Source: DASYXT01 sp035934555 (GTDB taxonomy: Bacteria; Verrucomicrobiota; Verrucomicrobiia; Limisphaerales; UBA8199). Taken from it: a DNA stretch of 64,000 nt. Shown piece by piece: positions 25,989-35,881 of this stretch. The position numbers and the translations under genes are program-made. Below the pieces are notes generated by a model. That model searched no databases, was not told the origin of the DNA, and was given only the letters and a program-made list of their open reading frames with translations. The stretch spans positions 1 to 64,000 of the forward strand of contig DASYXT010000040.1 in assembly GCA_035934555.1 (NCBI GenBank), in the 5' to 3' direction. Position 1 is the first letter of the stretch. Each line of letters begins with the position of its first letter.

Positions 25989-27392
25989 TTACGCCAGTTT
26001 CCAGGGGGAACGATAGGGCCGGCTCATCAGCTTGCTCGCCTCGGCATCATCCACAATTTGTTGCGCGGTGCTGTCCCATTTGATCTTGCGACCTAACAGC
26101 ATCGAGATCAGGCCCAGGTGGCCGGGAATAGCCGAATGATGCGCGGTGTTGGCCGGCGCAATAGTCGGCTGGCGCGACTTGACGCAATCAATGAAGTTTT
26201 TGTGATGATTGTCAGAGCGATACAACTTCACTTTGTAGCGGTCGGGTGGGATCTCGCGAAACCAATCGACGTTTGAAGCGTCAAACGCGCCGCGGTCCAC
26301 CCAGACCCATCCTTCGGTGCCAATCCACTTGGTCCCGCTGCGAATGTTGTTATAACCGCCCGCAATGATCATCGTGATTTCTTCGGGGTACTGGCAAGTG
26401 ATCCAGTACTTGCCGCACGTGTTCCAGAGAGCCTCGCGCGCGGGGAACTCACCCTTGCCATCGATTTCGAGCGGCCCGCCGGTCTGATCGCAGTTGAGTC
26501 CCCAGTGCGCGATATCGCAATGGTGACCTATCCAATCGAGCAGTTGGCCGCCACCGACGTTGTAATTCCAGCGCCAGTTCATATGCACACGGGCCTGGAT
26601 GTACGGCTCCATTTGAGACGGTCCCACCCACGTTCCATAATCCAATTCAGACGGGGGCGGCGTCACCGCGAGGTCCCAATCGGGTGTGCCCGGCAGGACC
26701 TTGGTCAGGTACTCGGGGTTTTTTGGCGCGTTGGGGAATTTAGCCAGTAGCGCCGGCGCTGTTCCGGCGAAGTCATGATGCCCGGCGGGCAAACCCACCT
26801 CGACCCGCGTGACTTTTCCGATGAGACCGTTGCGGACAATCTCAGCGGCCTTGCGGAACGGTGCCTGCGAGCGCTGCCATGAGCCGGTTTGCCAGATGCG
26901 GTTATTATCGGCAACCGCTTTGACGATGGCCTGTTGTTCGGCGATCGTGCGGGCGAGCGGTTTCTCGCCCCAAATATCCTTCTGTTGACGGGCGGCTTCG
27001 GTCGCGACCAGCGCGTGCCAGGTATCCGGAACAGCCAGCATGACGGTTTGGATGTCCTGGCGGGCCATCATCTCGCGATAGTCGTGGTACGCCTTGCAGT
27101 CCTCGTTCTTATAGTGCCCATTAATGGTGTTTACGGCATGCTGAAGGTGGGTTTTGTCCAGGTCGCAGGCGGCAATTACCTGGACGTCCTTGAGTTTCAT
27201 GAACTCATCGGTGTTCCAGGGCCCCTGCATGCCCCAGCCGACGATGCCCATGGTGATGCGGTTGGAGGCCGCGGGCCGGTCCTCGGCGCCCAGTGCTCCG
27301 GCGGGAATCAGTGTCGGCGCGGCGAGCACCATCCCCGCAGCGCGTAAAAATTGTCGGCGATTCAGTCCTGAAGTGGAACCAGAATTTTTCAT
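25989..27392 (-). CDS. Tat-exported Gfo/Idh/MocA-family oxidoreductase
   Basis: About 467 residues from the ATG at 27392; the frame continues to 27434 but the twin-arginine signal starts here (GLNRRQFLRAAGMVLAAPTL). The Rossmann fold starts at ITMGIVGWGMQGPWNTDEF; the family EKP motif is in KDIWGEKPLARTIAEQ. The C-domain has WRWNYNVGGGQLLDWIGHHC and DIAHW, typical of the exported verrucomicrobial and planctomycetal branch. These NAD(P)-dependent enzymes act on sugars or inositols. The export signal implies folding with cofactor before transport. Substrate unknown. Confidence 0.9.
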   Translation of the reverse strand: MKNSGSTSGLNRRQFLRAAGMVLAAPTLIPAGALGAEDRPAASNRITMGIVGWGMQGPWNTDEFMKLKDVQVIAACDLDKTHLQHAVNTINGHYKNEDCKAYHDYREMMARQDIQTVMLAVPDTWHALVATEAARQQKDIWGEKPLARTIAEQQAIVKAVADNNRIWQTGSWQRSQAPFRKAAEIVRNGLIGKVTRVEVGLPAGHHDFAGTAPALLAKFPNAPKNPEYLTKVLPGTPDWDLAVTPPPSELDYGTWVGPSQMEPYIQARVHMNWRWNYNVGGGQLLDWIGHHCDIAHWGLNCDQTGGPLEIDGKGEFPAREALWNTCGKYWITCQYPEEITMIIAGGYNNIRSGTKWIGTEGWVWVDRGAFDASNVDWFREIPPDRYKVKLYRSDNHHKNFIDCVKSRQPTIAPANTAHHSAIPGHLGLISMLLGRKIKWDSTAQQIVDDAEASKLMSRPYRSPWKLA

Positions 27393-27472
27393 GTAGGGTA
27401 TGACGCCAGAATGTCCAGACGAATTCGAGTACAAATTTTGACGACAATAGCGCCGCCTCCTATACTCTGCCG

Positions 27473-28774
27473 ATGCTCGATATCAAACTAATCCGGGAAA
27501 GGCCGGATTTTGTGCGCCAGCGCCTGGGGGCGCGCGGAGCAGGGGACCAACAGCGGGTCGATGAGGTGCTGCACCTGGACGAGCAGCGCCGCAAACTGCT
27601 GGCTGAAGTTGAAACCCTCAAAGCCCAGCGCAACCGGGTGTCGAAGGAAATCGGCGCGTTGATGGGCCAAAAGAAACTCGCCGAAGCCGAGGCCAGGAAA
27701 ACTGAAACCCGCGAACTGGGTGAACGCATTGCCGCGCTGGACAAGCAAGCCGCCGAGGCCGAAGCGGCGCGGGAGCAGGTGATGTTGCGCTTGCCGAACC
27801 TGCCCCATGAGTCCGTGCCGGCAGGCCGCAGCGCCGCGGATAATCCGGTGTATCACACTCACGGGGAAAAACCCGCTTTCGCATTCAAACCGAAATCGCA
27901 CGTCGATGTTTGTGAACGGCTGGGGCTGGTCGATTTTGCGCGCGCGGCCAAACTGTCGGGCAGCGGCTTTGCGCTTTATACCAATTGGGGCGCAAAACTG
28001 GAACGCGGGCTGATACAATTCATGCTCGATTTGCACACGCGCGAGCACGGATACACCGAAGTCTCACCGCCGTTCATGGTGGGCCCGCAGTGCCTCGTCG
28101 GGGTTGGGCAGTTCCCCAAATTTGCCGACCAGTATTACGGCGTGCAGGAGGGATTGGACGCCGCGACGTTGGGCAAGCTGTACCTGGTGCCCACCGCCGA
28201 AACGCCCGTCGCCAACATTCATCGCGAGGAACTCCTCAACGCCCGCCAACTGCCTGTATCTTACTGCGCGTACACACCGTGTTTCCGCGGGGAAGCCGGT
28301 GCGGCCGGCGTCGGCACACGCGGGTTGATCCGCATGCATCAGTTCGACAAGGTCGAGTTGATCAAAATCGTCATGCCCGAAAGCGGCTATGCCGAGCACG
28401 AGAAAATGCTGGCGGACGCCGAGCGTGTGCTGCAAGTGCTGGGCTTGCATTACCGGGTTGTGGTGCTCTGCACAGGCGACATGAGCTTCGCCAGTGCCAA
28501 GACCTATGACATCGAGGTCTGGGCGCCAGGGCAGGGGAGTTACCTGGAAGTTTCCAGCGTGTCCAATTGTGAGGATTTCCAGGCGCGCCGGATGAACTTG
28601 CGCTTCAAAGCCGAAACCGGTGAAAATCGTTTTCCCCATTTGCTCAACGGCAGCGGCACCGCGCTGGCGCGTTTGTTCGTGGCGTTGGTCGAAACATTCC
28701 AACAAGAGGACGGCACTTTGCTTATCCCGCAGGCGTTGCACAAATACGTCGGCACCGACCGTATCACCGCCTGA
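27473..28774 (+). CDS. serS: Seryl-tRNA synthetase
   Basis: SerRS charges tRNA-Ser (and tRNA-Sec) with serine. The 433-residue product has the N-terminal coiled-coil arm (MLDIKLIRERPDFVRQRLGA; then the long charged helices to about residue 105) and a class II catalytic core: motif 2 FRGEAGAAGVGTRGLIRMHQ and motif 3 NGSGTALARLFVALVETF. TAETPVANIH is the serine-binding strand. Length is standard. It diverges from the oxidoreductase gene, 80 bases apart. Confidence 0.96.
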   Translation: MLDIKLIRERPDFVRQRLGARGAGDQQRVDEVLHLDEQRRKLLAEVETLKAQRNRVSKEIGALMGQKKLAEAEARKTETRELGERIAALDKQAAEAEAAREQVMLRLPNLPHESVPAGRSAADNPVYHTHGEKPAFAFKPKSHVDVCERLGLVDFARAAKLSGSGFALYTNWGAKLERGLIQFMLDLHTREHGYTEVSPPFMVGPQCLVGVGQFPKFADQYYGVQEGLDAATLGKLYLVPTAETPVANIHREELLNARQLPVSYCAYTPCFRGEAGAAGVGTRGLIRMHQFDKVELIKIVMPESGYAEHEKMLADAERVLQVLGLHYRVVVLCTGDMSFASAKTYDIEVWAPGQGSYLEVSSVSNCEDFQARRMNLRFKAETGENRFPHLLNGSGTALARLFVALVETFQQEDGTLLIPQALHKYVGTDRITA

Positions 28775-28827
28775 ATGAGCAACCGCCCACCGCATCTCCG
28801 GCTCCTGGCCTTCGGCGCTCGGCACGC

Positions 28828-30273
28828 ATGAAGATTCTGCTCGCCAGCAGCGAAGTCCATCCTTACTCCAAAACCGGCGGTCTGGCCGATATGGTCGGCG
28901 CCTTGGGCAAAGCCCTCGCAAGGGCAGGGCACACCGTCGGGATTGTGACGCCGCTCTACCTGGGACTGCGCGAGCGTTTCCCGGCGCTGACCCGCCTTGA
29001 GCCGCCCTTGGATTTTCCGCTTGGACTGCGGCGCGTCCGGGGCGAGGTGTGGTCCCTGCAAACCGCCGAGCAGCTCACCCTTTATTTCGTCGATTGCCCG
29101 GAATTCTTTCAACGCGCCGGCCTTTACCAAAAAGAAGGGGTCGATTACCCGGACAACGCTGAGCGGTTCATTTTTTTCTCAAAAGCCGTTGCGGATCTGG
29201 CGGTGCATTTGCCCTGGAAACCAGATTTACTCCACGTGCACGATTGGCAAGCCGCCCTGGCCGTGTTGTTGTTGCATCATCAACGCCGCTTACCGGAATG
29301 GAGCAACGCGCCCCGCACCTGCCTGACCATCCATAACCTGGCTTACCAGGGCCTGTTTCCAGCATCGCAATATCCCCTCACCAATTTGCCTTGGGATTAC
29401 TTCACGCCCGAAGCCGTTGAATTCTACGGGCAGATGAATTGCCTCAAGGCGGGGATCGCGTTCGCCGATGTCCTCACCACCGTCAGCCCGCGCTACGCGC
29501 AGGAAATCACCACCGAAGAATTCGGCTGCGGCCTCGAAGGCCTGCTCAGGCGCCGGCAGACGCATCTGTTCGGCGTTCTCAACGGAGTCGATTACGAAGA
29601 ATGGAATCCGGCTGAAGACCCGTACATCCCGGCGCGGTTCTCTTCAGAGTCGCTCGAGGCGAAGACCGTGGACAAATTGGCGCTGCAAGAGGAATTCGGT
29701 TTGCCGACAGACCCCGCAATTCCGTTGTTTGGCAACATCGGCCGGATGGTCGAGCAAAAAGGTGTCGATATCCTGCTCGATGCCCTTAATGAGATGTTGC
29801 ACGCCAATATCCAATTTGTGCAGCTCGGCAGCGGCGCACCGCCTTTCCAGCGCGCCTACCTCGAATTGGCCCGCCGCTTTCCAAACCGCGCCGCCGTGCG
29901 CATTGGTTACGATGAGGGCCTGTCCCATCGCATCGAGGCGGCTTGCGATTTCTTTCTGATGCCCTCGCGCTTTGAACCTTGCGGCCTCAACCAGATGTAC
30001 AGTCTGCGCTACGGGACAATCCCCATCGTTCGCGCCACTGGTGGCCTGGATGATACGGTCATTGATATCCGCGAAGGCCCCGAGCGCGCCAACGGCATCA
30101 AATTCCACGAATACTCCAGCCGCGCGCTCACGCAGGCCATACGCAAGGCCCTGGCGCTTTACCAACAACCGGACCTTCGTCGACGGTTCCAACTGAATGG
30201 CCTGGCTGCGGATTTCTCCTGGGAACGCACCTGCGCGCAGTTTGTGAAGATTTATGAGCAAATCCGCACGTAA
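28828..30273 (+). CDS. glgA: Glycogen synthase
   Basis: GlgA extends glycogen from ADP-glucose. The 481-residue GT5/GT-B protein has the N-terminal KTGGLADMVGALGKAL (ADP-glucose site), HVHDWQAALAVLLLHHQ, the linker NGVDYEEWNPAEDPYIP, and the C-domain signature FLMPSRFEPCGLNQMYSLRY with GTIPIVRATGGLDDTV. Length is standard. It starts 53 bases after serS and may be co-transcribed. No other glycogen gene is in the window. Confidence 0.95.
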   Translation: MKILLASSEVHPYSKTGGLADMVGALGKALARAGHTVGIVTPLYLGLRERFPALTRLEPPLDFPLGLRRVRGEVWSLQTAEQLTLYFVDCPEFFQRAGLYQKEGVDYPDNAERFIFFSKAVADLAVHLPWKPDLLHVHDWQAALAVLLLHHQRRLPEWSNAPRTCLTIHNLAYQGLFPASQYPLTNLPWDYFTPEAVEFYGQMNCLKAGIAFADVLTTVSPRYAQEITTEEFGCGLEGLLRRRQTHLFGVLNGVDYEEWNPAEDPYIPARFSSESLEAKTVDKLALQEEFGLPTDPAIPLFGNIGRMVEQKGVDILLDALNEMLHANIQFVQLGSGAPPFQRAYLELARRFPNRAAVRIGYDEGLSHRIEAACDFFLMPSRFEPCGLNQMYSLRYGTIPIVRATGGLDDTVIDIREGPERANGIKFHEYSSRALTQAIRKALALYQQPDLRRRFQLNGLAADFSWERTCAQFVKIYEQIRT

Positions 30274-30396
30274 AGACAACGAGGGGAGGAGGAACAGGGT
30301 GCCAGCTCAATTAGATATAACAGACATTGTGCGCAATATGCCAAGTGTCACTCAGCCCCGTTCACCGCGCCAAGGTTGGGTATAACTGAATACTGG

Positions 30397-31386
30397 TTAC
30401 CCGTTTCGTGCTTTCGGTTCCAAAGGTCGTGCGACCATGATGCCCGTCAACCGAGACGACCAATTCAGGCATTTGCAGAGCTCGGGTTCGAGCGTGACGC
30501 GCATTCTTCGCGGCGATGACGAAGCATCCATGAAATGGACGATGCCCTGGTCGTCTTTGATGCAAAGGCCCGTGTGAGCGATGTCGATGCCGGGGGCTGT
30601 GGTGGTGACGCCGACGATGTCGCCGGTTTGGAGCAGCTTTTCGGCCTCGCCGATCCTGGCCATCGGCAAATACATCAATGACCTCGAGTTGATCTGGCCC
30701 TCGATCTGACGGATTTTCTCTACCCATTCGGGGTGCGCTGCCAGTTGCCGATAGTTCTCCGGGTGTTCAGACATGATGCCAACCTTTTGTGTGAACAATT
30801 GCGCACCCGGCAATTCGGGGGTGAGGATTTTCACCACGCCTTTCTTTTCGTTATCAACAAACCAATCCGTGGTGTAATGCAGGCGCGAGGTAAAGTCGCC
30901 TAAGTTTCCGCCACGATACCGCGTAAGACGCAACTCGGATAAAAACTGCATCGGCGAATTACCTCCATGTTTGAGCATTCGCGCCAGGCAGAGGCAGTCC
31001 TCGAAAAACGTGACACAATCCAGGCCTTTGAGATCGGCGACGCAGAATTCGTGGTCACGCGAAACCTCCAGCGTGAAGCCGACGTAAGGTGTGCCTTTGA
31101 GTTCGAGCGCAATTTTGCCGAGCCGTTCGCCCATCGGCAGGCTCGCCCAATTGCCGGCGACGGCGCGGCTAACGATACGATCAAATTCTTCCTCCCCTTG
31201 AAAAAATTTCAGGGACTCCTGCAAAACCTCCGCAGTCGCTCGGAAAGCAGATAGCCCAAGCCAACCGACGGTGCTGAGGCTGGCGCGGCCAATCCACTGC
31301 CGACGGCTCAAGCGAGAGTCGAGCCGAGGACGTGTGGGAATGGGATGCCCGGAATGCGTGCTGTAGTCACTAGCCATGAATTCCAT
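30397..31386 (-). CDS. DUF1460 protein with Tat-like signal (amidase-like, NlpC/P60 fold)
   Basis: About 329 residues if started at 31386 (MEFMASDYSTHSG); 31377 is an equal alternative, and the frame runs on to 31554. A twin-arginine-type signal (LSRRQWIGRASLSTVGWLGL) precedes a DUF1460 domain (about 70-315). The domain has the Cys in LKGLDCVTFFEDCLCLARML as likely nucleophile and the His in GIDIAHTGLCIK. Families with this fold cut peptidoglycan cross-links or stem peptides; the related N-acetylmuramoyl-L-alanine-amidase-like annotation is known for DUF1460. Exported enzyme acting on the wall is the best inference. Confidence 0.75.
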   Translation of the reverse strand: MEFMASDYSTHSGHPIPTRPRLDSRLSRRQWIGRASLSTVGWLGLSAFRATAEVLQESLKFFQGEEEFDRIVSRAVAGNWASLPMGERLGKIALELKGTPYVGFTLEVSRDHEFCVADLKGLDCVTFFEDCLCLARMLKHGGNSPMQFLSELRLTRYRGGNLGDFTSRLHYTTDWFVDNEKKGVVKILTPELPGAQLFTQKVGIMSEHPENYRQLAAHPEWVEKIRQIEGQINSRSLMYLPMARIGEAEKLLQTGDIVGVTTTAPGIDIAHTGLCIKDDQGIVHFMDASSSPRRMRVTLEPELCKCLNWSSRLTGIMVARPLEPKARNG

Positions 31387-31861
31387 TGACATTGTTAGCG
31401 TGCGTAACGTTACGCGTGCATGTAGCAGTATCCGCAGCCGCATTACAAGTGGCGAGTCGCGCCTTTCGCGCCGCTGGATATCCACTTCAACTCCTTCTTT
31501 CGACGAAATGTTCGAGCGGTTGTGGAGCAACTTTGATCTGCGGACACGACCCAAGGCCGAGGGGATTGAGAGTATGACCGTGGATATCCCGTTAACGCCC
31601 GACGAAGCGCGCGCCGGCGGCCATGCGCAGGTTCTGGTACCGGCCCGTGTCGGGTGCCCAGTCTGTCAAGGGCACGGCGGCATGGGGCTGCACCAGTGCT
31701 GGGAATGTCAGGGGCAAGGCGCGGTCTCAGCCGAGTACCCGGTTGCGGTCCCCTATCCTGCCGGGTTGCAGCGGGATTATGTCGTTCGCGTGCCGCTGGC
31801 TCACTTCGGTATCCACAATTTTTTTCTGACAGTCCGATTTCGCCCGACCGCGATCTTTTGA
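31376..31861 (+). CDS. DnaJ-zinc-finger-like small protein without a J domain
   Basis: The frame gives up to 161 residues; the real start may be the ATG at 31508 (MFERLWSNFDL), because the first 44 residues overlap the divergent gene and look non-native. The conserved part resembles the DnaJ C-terminal substrate region: VDIPLTPDEARAGGHAQVLV, then one zinc-finger pair CPVCQGHGG and CWECQGQG (CxxCxGxG type), then VPAGL-like YPAGLQRDYVVRVPL. DnaJ normally has four such CxxC repeats; here there are two. It lacks the HPD-containing J domain, so it cannot stimulate DnaK in the usual way. Its 3' end overlaps the convergent dehydrogenase gene by 61 bases. Confidence 0.6.
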   Translation: MNSIDIVSVRNVTRACSSIRSRITSGESRLSRRWISTSTPSFDEMFERLWSNFDLRTRPKAEGIESMTVDIPLTPDEARAGGHAQVLVPARVGCPVCQGHGGMGLHQCWECQGQGAVSAEYPVAVPYPAGLQRDYVVRVPLAHFGIHNFFLTVRFRPTAIF

Positions 31862-34800
31862 GCGCCACGGTATGCACCCCAGGCAACCAGACCCGCAGCG
31901 GCGATGGCAGCAGCAACCGTCGCCGTTCGGAGGTTAGCGGCGCGGAATTCCGCTTCGCGCTGCCGTTCGTAAGGCGCTTCGGGGCGCTCGCCCAGCGGAC
32001 CCTGCTCGCCTTCCCGCAACGCGAGCTGTAAGACCTGCGCCAGATGCAAGGCGCGGCGTTCGCTCCCCTGCTCGATCTGAGTCTTACAACTGAAGCCGTT
32101 AGCGACAATGATGTCCTGCTCGGCGGCCTTGCGGACGCGCGGCAGCAACACGCGCTCGCCGCATTTCATCGAGACGTCGTATTGCGCCCCTTTTTCGAAG
32201 CCGAATGAACCCGCCATACCGCAGCATCCGGAATCAAGCATTTCAAAGTCGAGTCCCATCCCTTTGAGCACTTCCTTTTCGGCCTCGAGCCCCATCACCG
32301 CTTTGTGGTGGCAATGGCCGTGAATCAACGCCCGGCGGTGCAACTGCGGCAGCGGCTGGTCGGGCGCATAACGGCGCAGGAACTCCGCCAGTGTGAAGGT
32401 CCGTTCATGGAGCCGTTTGGCATCGACATTGTTCGGATAAAGATTCATGAGCTCATCGCGGAACACGGCGCAGCAGCTCGGCTCCAGCACTACCATCGGA
32501 GTACTGGCTTCAATGTCCGGGCGCAGGGTCATCAGAATGTCCGCCAGCCACGACTTGGCTTGCGTCAACATGCCGTAATCGTAAAGCGGCCGGCCACAGC
32601 ACATATCCTGCATGGGAACGACGACATCAAAACCGGCGTGTTCCAGCACCTCGACGGCGGCCTTGGCGACATCAGTGTGGAAGTAGTTGTTGAACGTATC
32701 GGCGAAGAGCAACACGCGACGGCCCGTCCGGTTGCGGGGCTCCCGTGCCAGGAACCAGGCCTTGAACGTTTGCGGAGCAAACCGGGGCACCGTTCGTTGC
32801 GGCGCCATCCCCGCGCCCCACTTGGCCAATATACGCAGTCCGGGAGTTTGGGTGAAAAAATTTACCAGCGTCGGTGCGAGGCCGGCCAGCCGCGCCCACA
32901 AGTGAATTAACCCGAACGCATAAGCATGACGCGGGCGTAATCGGCCTTCGTAATAGTGCGAAAGGAACTCGGCTTTATAGGTCGCCATATCGACATTCAC
33001 CGGGCAGTCGCTCTTGCAACCTTTGCAAGAGAGGCACAGGTCGAGCGAGTGCTTCACAGCATCGCTTTTCCAGCCGTCCTTGATTTCTCGACCATTGAGC
33101 ATCTCCCAAAGCAGGCGCGCGCGTCCACGGGTGCAATGCTCCTCCTCGAGTGTGACCTGGTAACTGGGGCACATGGTCTGACCACCTTTCTTGCGGCAAT
33201 CCCCTACCCCGACGCACCGCAGGGCGGCGCGGGCAAAGGTCCAGTGGTCTTGCGGATAAGTGAAGTGAGTTGCGGGCATGGGCGGGCTGTAATCCGGGCC
33301 GATGCGCAAATTGGCATCTACCGGGTAAGCGTCTATGACCTTGCCCGGGTTCATTTTCCAATGCGGGTCCCAGATGCGCTTGAATTCACGAAAGGCCTGC
33401 ATCAGTTCGGGGCCGAACATTTTATGGATGTAAGGCGCGCGGGCCTGGCCGTCCCCATGCTCGCCCGAAATTGAGCCGCCGTGACGCACGACCAGGTCGG
33501 AGGCCTCTTCCATAAAACCTTTCCAGGCCGTGATGCCGTCGGCCGTGTAGAGATCAAAGGGAATCCGGCAATGAATGCAGCCTTGCCCCAGGTGGCCGTA
33601 CACTGAAGCAGTGTACTGATATTTATTCATCAACTTGCGTAATTCCCGCAAGTAGGCCCCAACCGCCTGGACCGGCACGGCCGAATCCTCGAACCCCGGC
33701 CAATTATCGGGATGATTTGGCACCCAGGCCGTTGCAGATAATCCCGCTTCGCGGATTTTCCATAGCTTCTCCTCTTCCTCAGCGTCGTCATAGATCTTTG
33801 AGGAAGGTGGGTTTTTGACCTTGTCGAGCCTGGCCAGGCAGGCGCGAGCCTGGGCGTCGGTGTCGGCCTTGGAGTCACCGCCAAACTGGACAAACAGCCA
33901 GCCGTGGCCCTCAGGCATCAGCTTGAGATTCGAGGTGCGAGTCTTCTTGAGTTTCATCCAATCGATTAGCATCTCATCAATGCCTTCCAGACCGATGGGC
34001 TGAAACTCGAGGATTTCCATCAGATGATCGGCCGCCGAATAAACATCCTGGTATCCCAAGACCAGCAATGTATTGCAGCGCGGGTGGGGAACCAGGTGCA
34101 GCGTGGCTTCCAGAATGGTGACCAGCGTGCCTTCGGAGCCGACCACCGAGCGGGCGACGTTGAAATTGTGCTCCGGCAGCAATTCATCGACGTTGTAGCC
34201 GGAGACACGCCGCGGCAGTTTCGGGAAATGGTTCCGCAGTTGGTGCTCGTACTTGTCACGCAGCTCCCGCAGTTGTCCGTAAATTCGGCCGCGCTCGCCG
34301 CCCTGCTGAATGATCCGTTCCAATTCGTCTGCGGCCGTCTCGCCCACCCGCATGCGGGCGCCGTCGTAAGTGAGAATCTCCAGTTCGTGCGTATTGTCGG
34401 AAGTCCGCAAGCCTAAGCCATACTTGCCTGCGAGCAGCGAATGGATGCCGCAGGAATTATTGCCGAGCATTCCGCCAATCGCGCAATGGGAATGGGTCGA
34501 GGGGTCGGGACCGAAAGTCAGCCGATATTGCTGGCTGGCAGCGTGGCGCAGTTCGTCCAGCACGCAACCGGGCTGTACGCGCGCGAGTCGGCTGCTGGGA
34601 TCAATCTCCAAAATGCGGTTCATGTGCTTCGTGAAATCAAGAACCACTGCGACATTGCAGCACTGCCCGGCGAGGCTGGTGCCCCCGCCCCGGCACAAAA
34701 CCGGCGCACCGAACTTATGGCACGCAGCCACCGCCGCCACCACATCCTCCGCATCACGCGGGAGCACCACCCCAATCGGCACCTGCCGGTAATTCGAACC

Positions 34801-34962
34801 GTCGGTCGCATACAGCGCACGGCTGCCCGTGTCAAAACGGACCTCACCTTTTATGCTCCGTTTGAGCAGCTTTTCCAGACCGCCGGTGTTGACGTCAGCT
34901 CTTTGGACCGGTTTGGCATTGCTGGCGCGTCGTTGAGCTTTGACCGTGGTTTCCGCTAACAT
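31801..34962 (-). CDS. FAD-binding and (Fe-S)-binding oxidoreductase (GlcD-GlpC-like fusion)
   Basis: The 1053-residue product joins a FAD_binding_4 oxidase with an Fe-S/CCG-domain protein. The N-terminal half has PVLCRGGGTSLAGQCCNVAV (FAD) and IGGMLGNNSCG; the C-cap has YGHLGQGCIHCRI and GGSISGEHGDGQARAPYI. The Fe-S part has CVGVGDCRKK, CPSYQVT, CLSCKGCKSDCPVNVDM, and the CCG signatures EPSCCAVFRDEL and DSGCCGMAGSFG. This layout is that of membrane-associated D-lactate or D-2-hydroxyacid dehydrogenases that pass electrons to quinone. A C-terminal hydrophobic helix (AAAIAAAGLVAWGAY) may anchor it. A clear AAGGAG-type ribosome binding site precedes the ATG at 34962. Confidence 0.9.
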   Translation of the reverse strand: MLAETTVKAQRRASNAKPVQRADVNTGGLEKLLKRSIKGEVRFDTGSRALYATDGSNYRQVPIGVVLPRDAEDVVAAVAACHKFGAPVLCRGGGTSLAGQCCNVAVVLDFTKHMNRILEIDPSSRLARVQPGCVLDELRHAASQQYRLTFGPDPSTHSHCAIGGMLGNNSCGIHSLLAGKYGLGLRTSDNTHELEILTYDGARMRVGETAADELERIIQQGGERGRIYGQLRELRDKYEHQLRNHFPKLPRRVSGYNVDELLPEHNFNVARSVVGSEGTLVTILEATLHLVPHPRCNTLLVLGYQDVYSAADHLMEILEFQPIGLEGIDEMLIDWMKLKKTRTSNLKLMPEGHGWLFVQFGGDSKADTDAQARACLARLDKVKNPPSSKIYDDAEEEEKLWKIREAGLSATAWVPNHPDNWPGFEDSAVPVQAVGAYLRELRKLMNKYQYTASVYGHLGQGCIHCRIPFDLYTADGITAWKGFMEEASDLVVRHGGSISGEHGDGQARAPYIHKMFGPELMQAFREFKRIWDPHWKMNPGKVIDAYPVDANLRIGPDYSPPMPATHFTYPQDHWTFARAALRCVGVGDCRKKGGQTMCPSYQVTLEEEHCTRGRARLLWEMLNGREIKDGWKSDAVKHSLDLCLSCKGCKSDCPVNVDMATYKAEFLSHYYEGRLRPRHAYAFGLIHLWARLAGLAPTLVNFFTQTPGLRILAKWGAGMAPQRTVPRFAPQTFKAWFLAREPRNRTGRRVLLFADTFNNYFHTDVAKAAVEVLEHAGFDVVVPMQDMCCGRPLYDYGMLTQAKSWLADILMTLRPDIEASTPMVVLEPSCCAVFRDELMNLYPNNVDAKRLHERTFTLAEFLRRYAPDQPLPQLHRRALIHGHCHHKAVMGLEAEKEVLKGMGLDFEMLDSGCCGMAGSFGFEKGAQYDVSMKCGERVLLPRVRKAAEQDIIVANGFSCKTQIEQGSERRALHLAQVLQLALREGEQGPLGERPEAPYERQREAEFRAANLRTATVAAAIAAAGLVAWGAYRGAQKIAVGRNRTVRKKLWIPK

Positions 34963-35167
34963 GAGTCACTCCTTTTTTGGCGAAATCGACAGGCCGACTT
35001 GGCTAAATCGGCAGGAACGCCTTCGCGCGCGTGGCCTCTGCGAATCTGGTGCCAGGGTGTCGGTCCGATTCGGAATTACTTTACTCGCGAGCGTGAGTCT
35101 TGCGAAGTGAGGTAAGATGCCCATAGGACAGATGGGCACAGATCTGATATCAGGGTCCCGTTCCCCT

Positions 35168-35878
35168 TTACCGCCCTCTGCTCTCTCCGGTTTGCCCTCT
35201 GGTTTCTGCGGACTTTTTGAGATCGGCGATAACCGCTTCCATTGTCCTCTGCAGCGCTTGATTCCAGGCCGCCATCAGCGCCGCTGCTGTTCGCTCATGG
35301 AACGGCACCCGCTGCTCGTACTGCTTTTGCAACCACAATTCGCTCTGCCCGCCCTGACCAGGGTTGAAGACCTGAAACGTCATGTCCAGGACCGCAGCCG
35401 GTGCCTGATGGTTGCGGAAGTCACCGTAAAGCTGGCCAATATAAATTGTCGCGGTCATCTCAGGTTTAATTGTGCCTGTCTCACTCACCACATCACCAAA
35501 TGACCCGCTATTCAGGAGGTACCCACGCATCGGCGGCACAAAAATCTCCTCCGGCGCCACCAGGAACTGGGCATAGGGGTCGCGTTCATACGAGAACTCG
35601 CCCGTCCGGTACACAAAGGATTGGTTGTCAAACGGCGCGGCTACTTTGAGTTGCTGAATTTCGAGCACGTTCGTCCCCTGCCCCGCAATCCGGCCCACCT
35701 GTGGAATCGCAAACGCGAACGATTGCCTCGATAACGCGGGCCGGGAAAGGCACCCGCCAACCAGCCACCCCGTGCAAAGCACCGCCAGAGTTGAGCTAGT
35801 GACGCGAGCACGACGGCTAGCGCGCTGCCCGTTAGTGTGCGCCGCGGTTTTGCTCGACTGCGAGAATGAATCAATCAT
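35168..35878 (-). CDS. ABC-type transport auxiliary lipoprotein (PqiC/DUF330-like)
   Basis: The 236-residue product has a basic start and a lipobox (LAVLCTGWLVGGC), so it is probably an outer-membrane or periplasmic lipoprotein. The body (SFAFAIPQVGRIAGQGTNVL, then IQQLKVAAPFDNQSFVYRTG) matches the fold of the auxiliary lipoproteins that accompany MCE transporters. It starts three bases after the mlaD stop codon, with a GAAGGTG ribosome site inside the mlaD end, and is the last gene of the mla operon. It replaces MlaA/MlaC-type partners, neither of which is visible. Confidence 0.8.
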   Translation of the reverse strand: MIDSFSQSSKTAAHTNGQRASRRARVTSSTLAVLCTGWLVGGCLSRPALSRQSFAFAIPQVGRIAGQGTNVLEIQQLKVAAPFDNQSFVYRTGEFSYERDPYAQFLVAPEEIFVPPMRGYLLNSGSFGDVVSETGTIKPEMTATIYIGQLYGDFRNHQAPAAVLDMTFQVFNPGQGGQSELWLQKQYEQRVPFHERTAAALMAAWNQALQRTMEAVIADLKKSAETRGQTGESRGR

Positions 35879-35881
35879 AAA

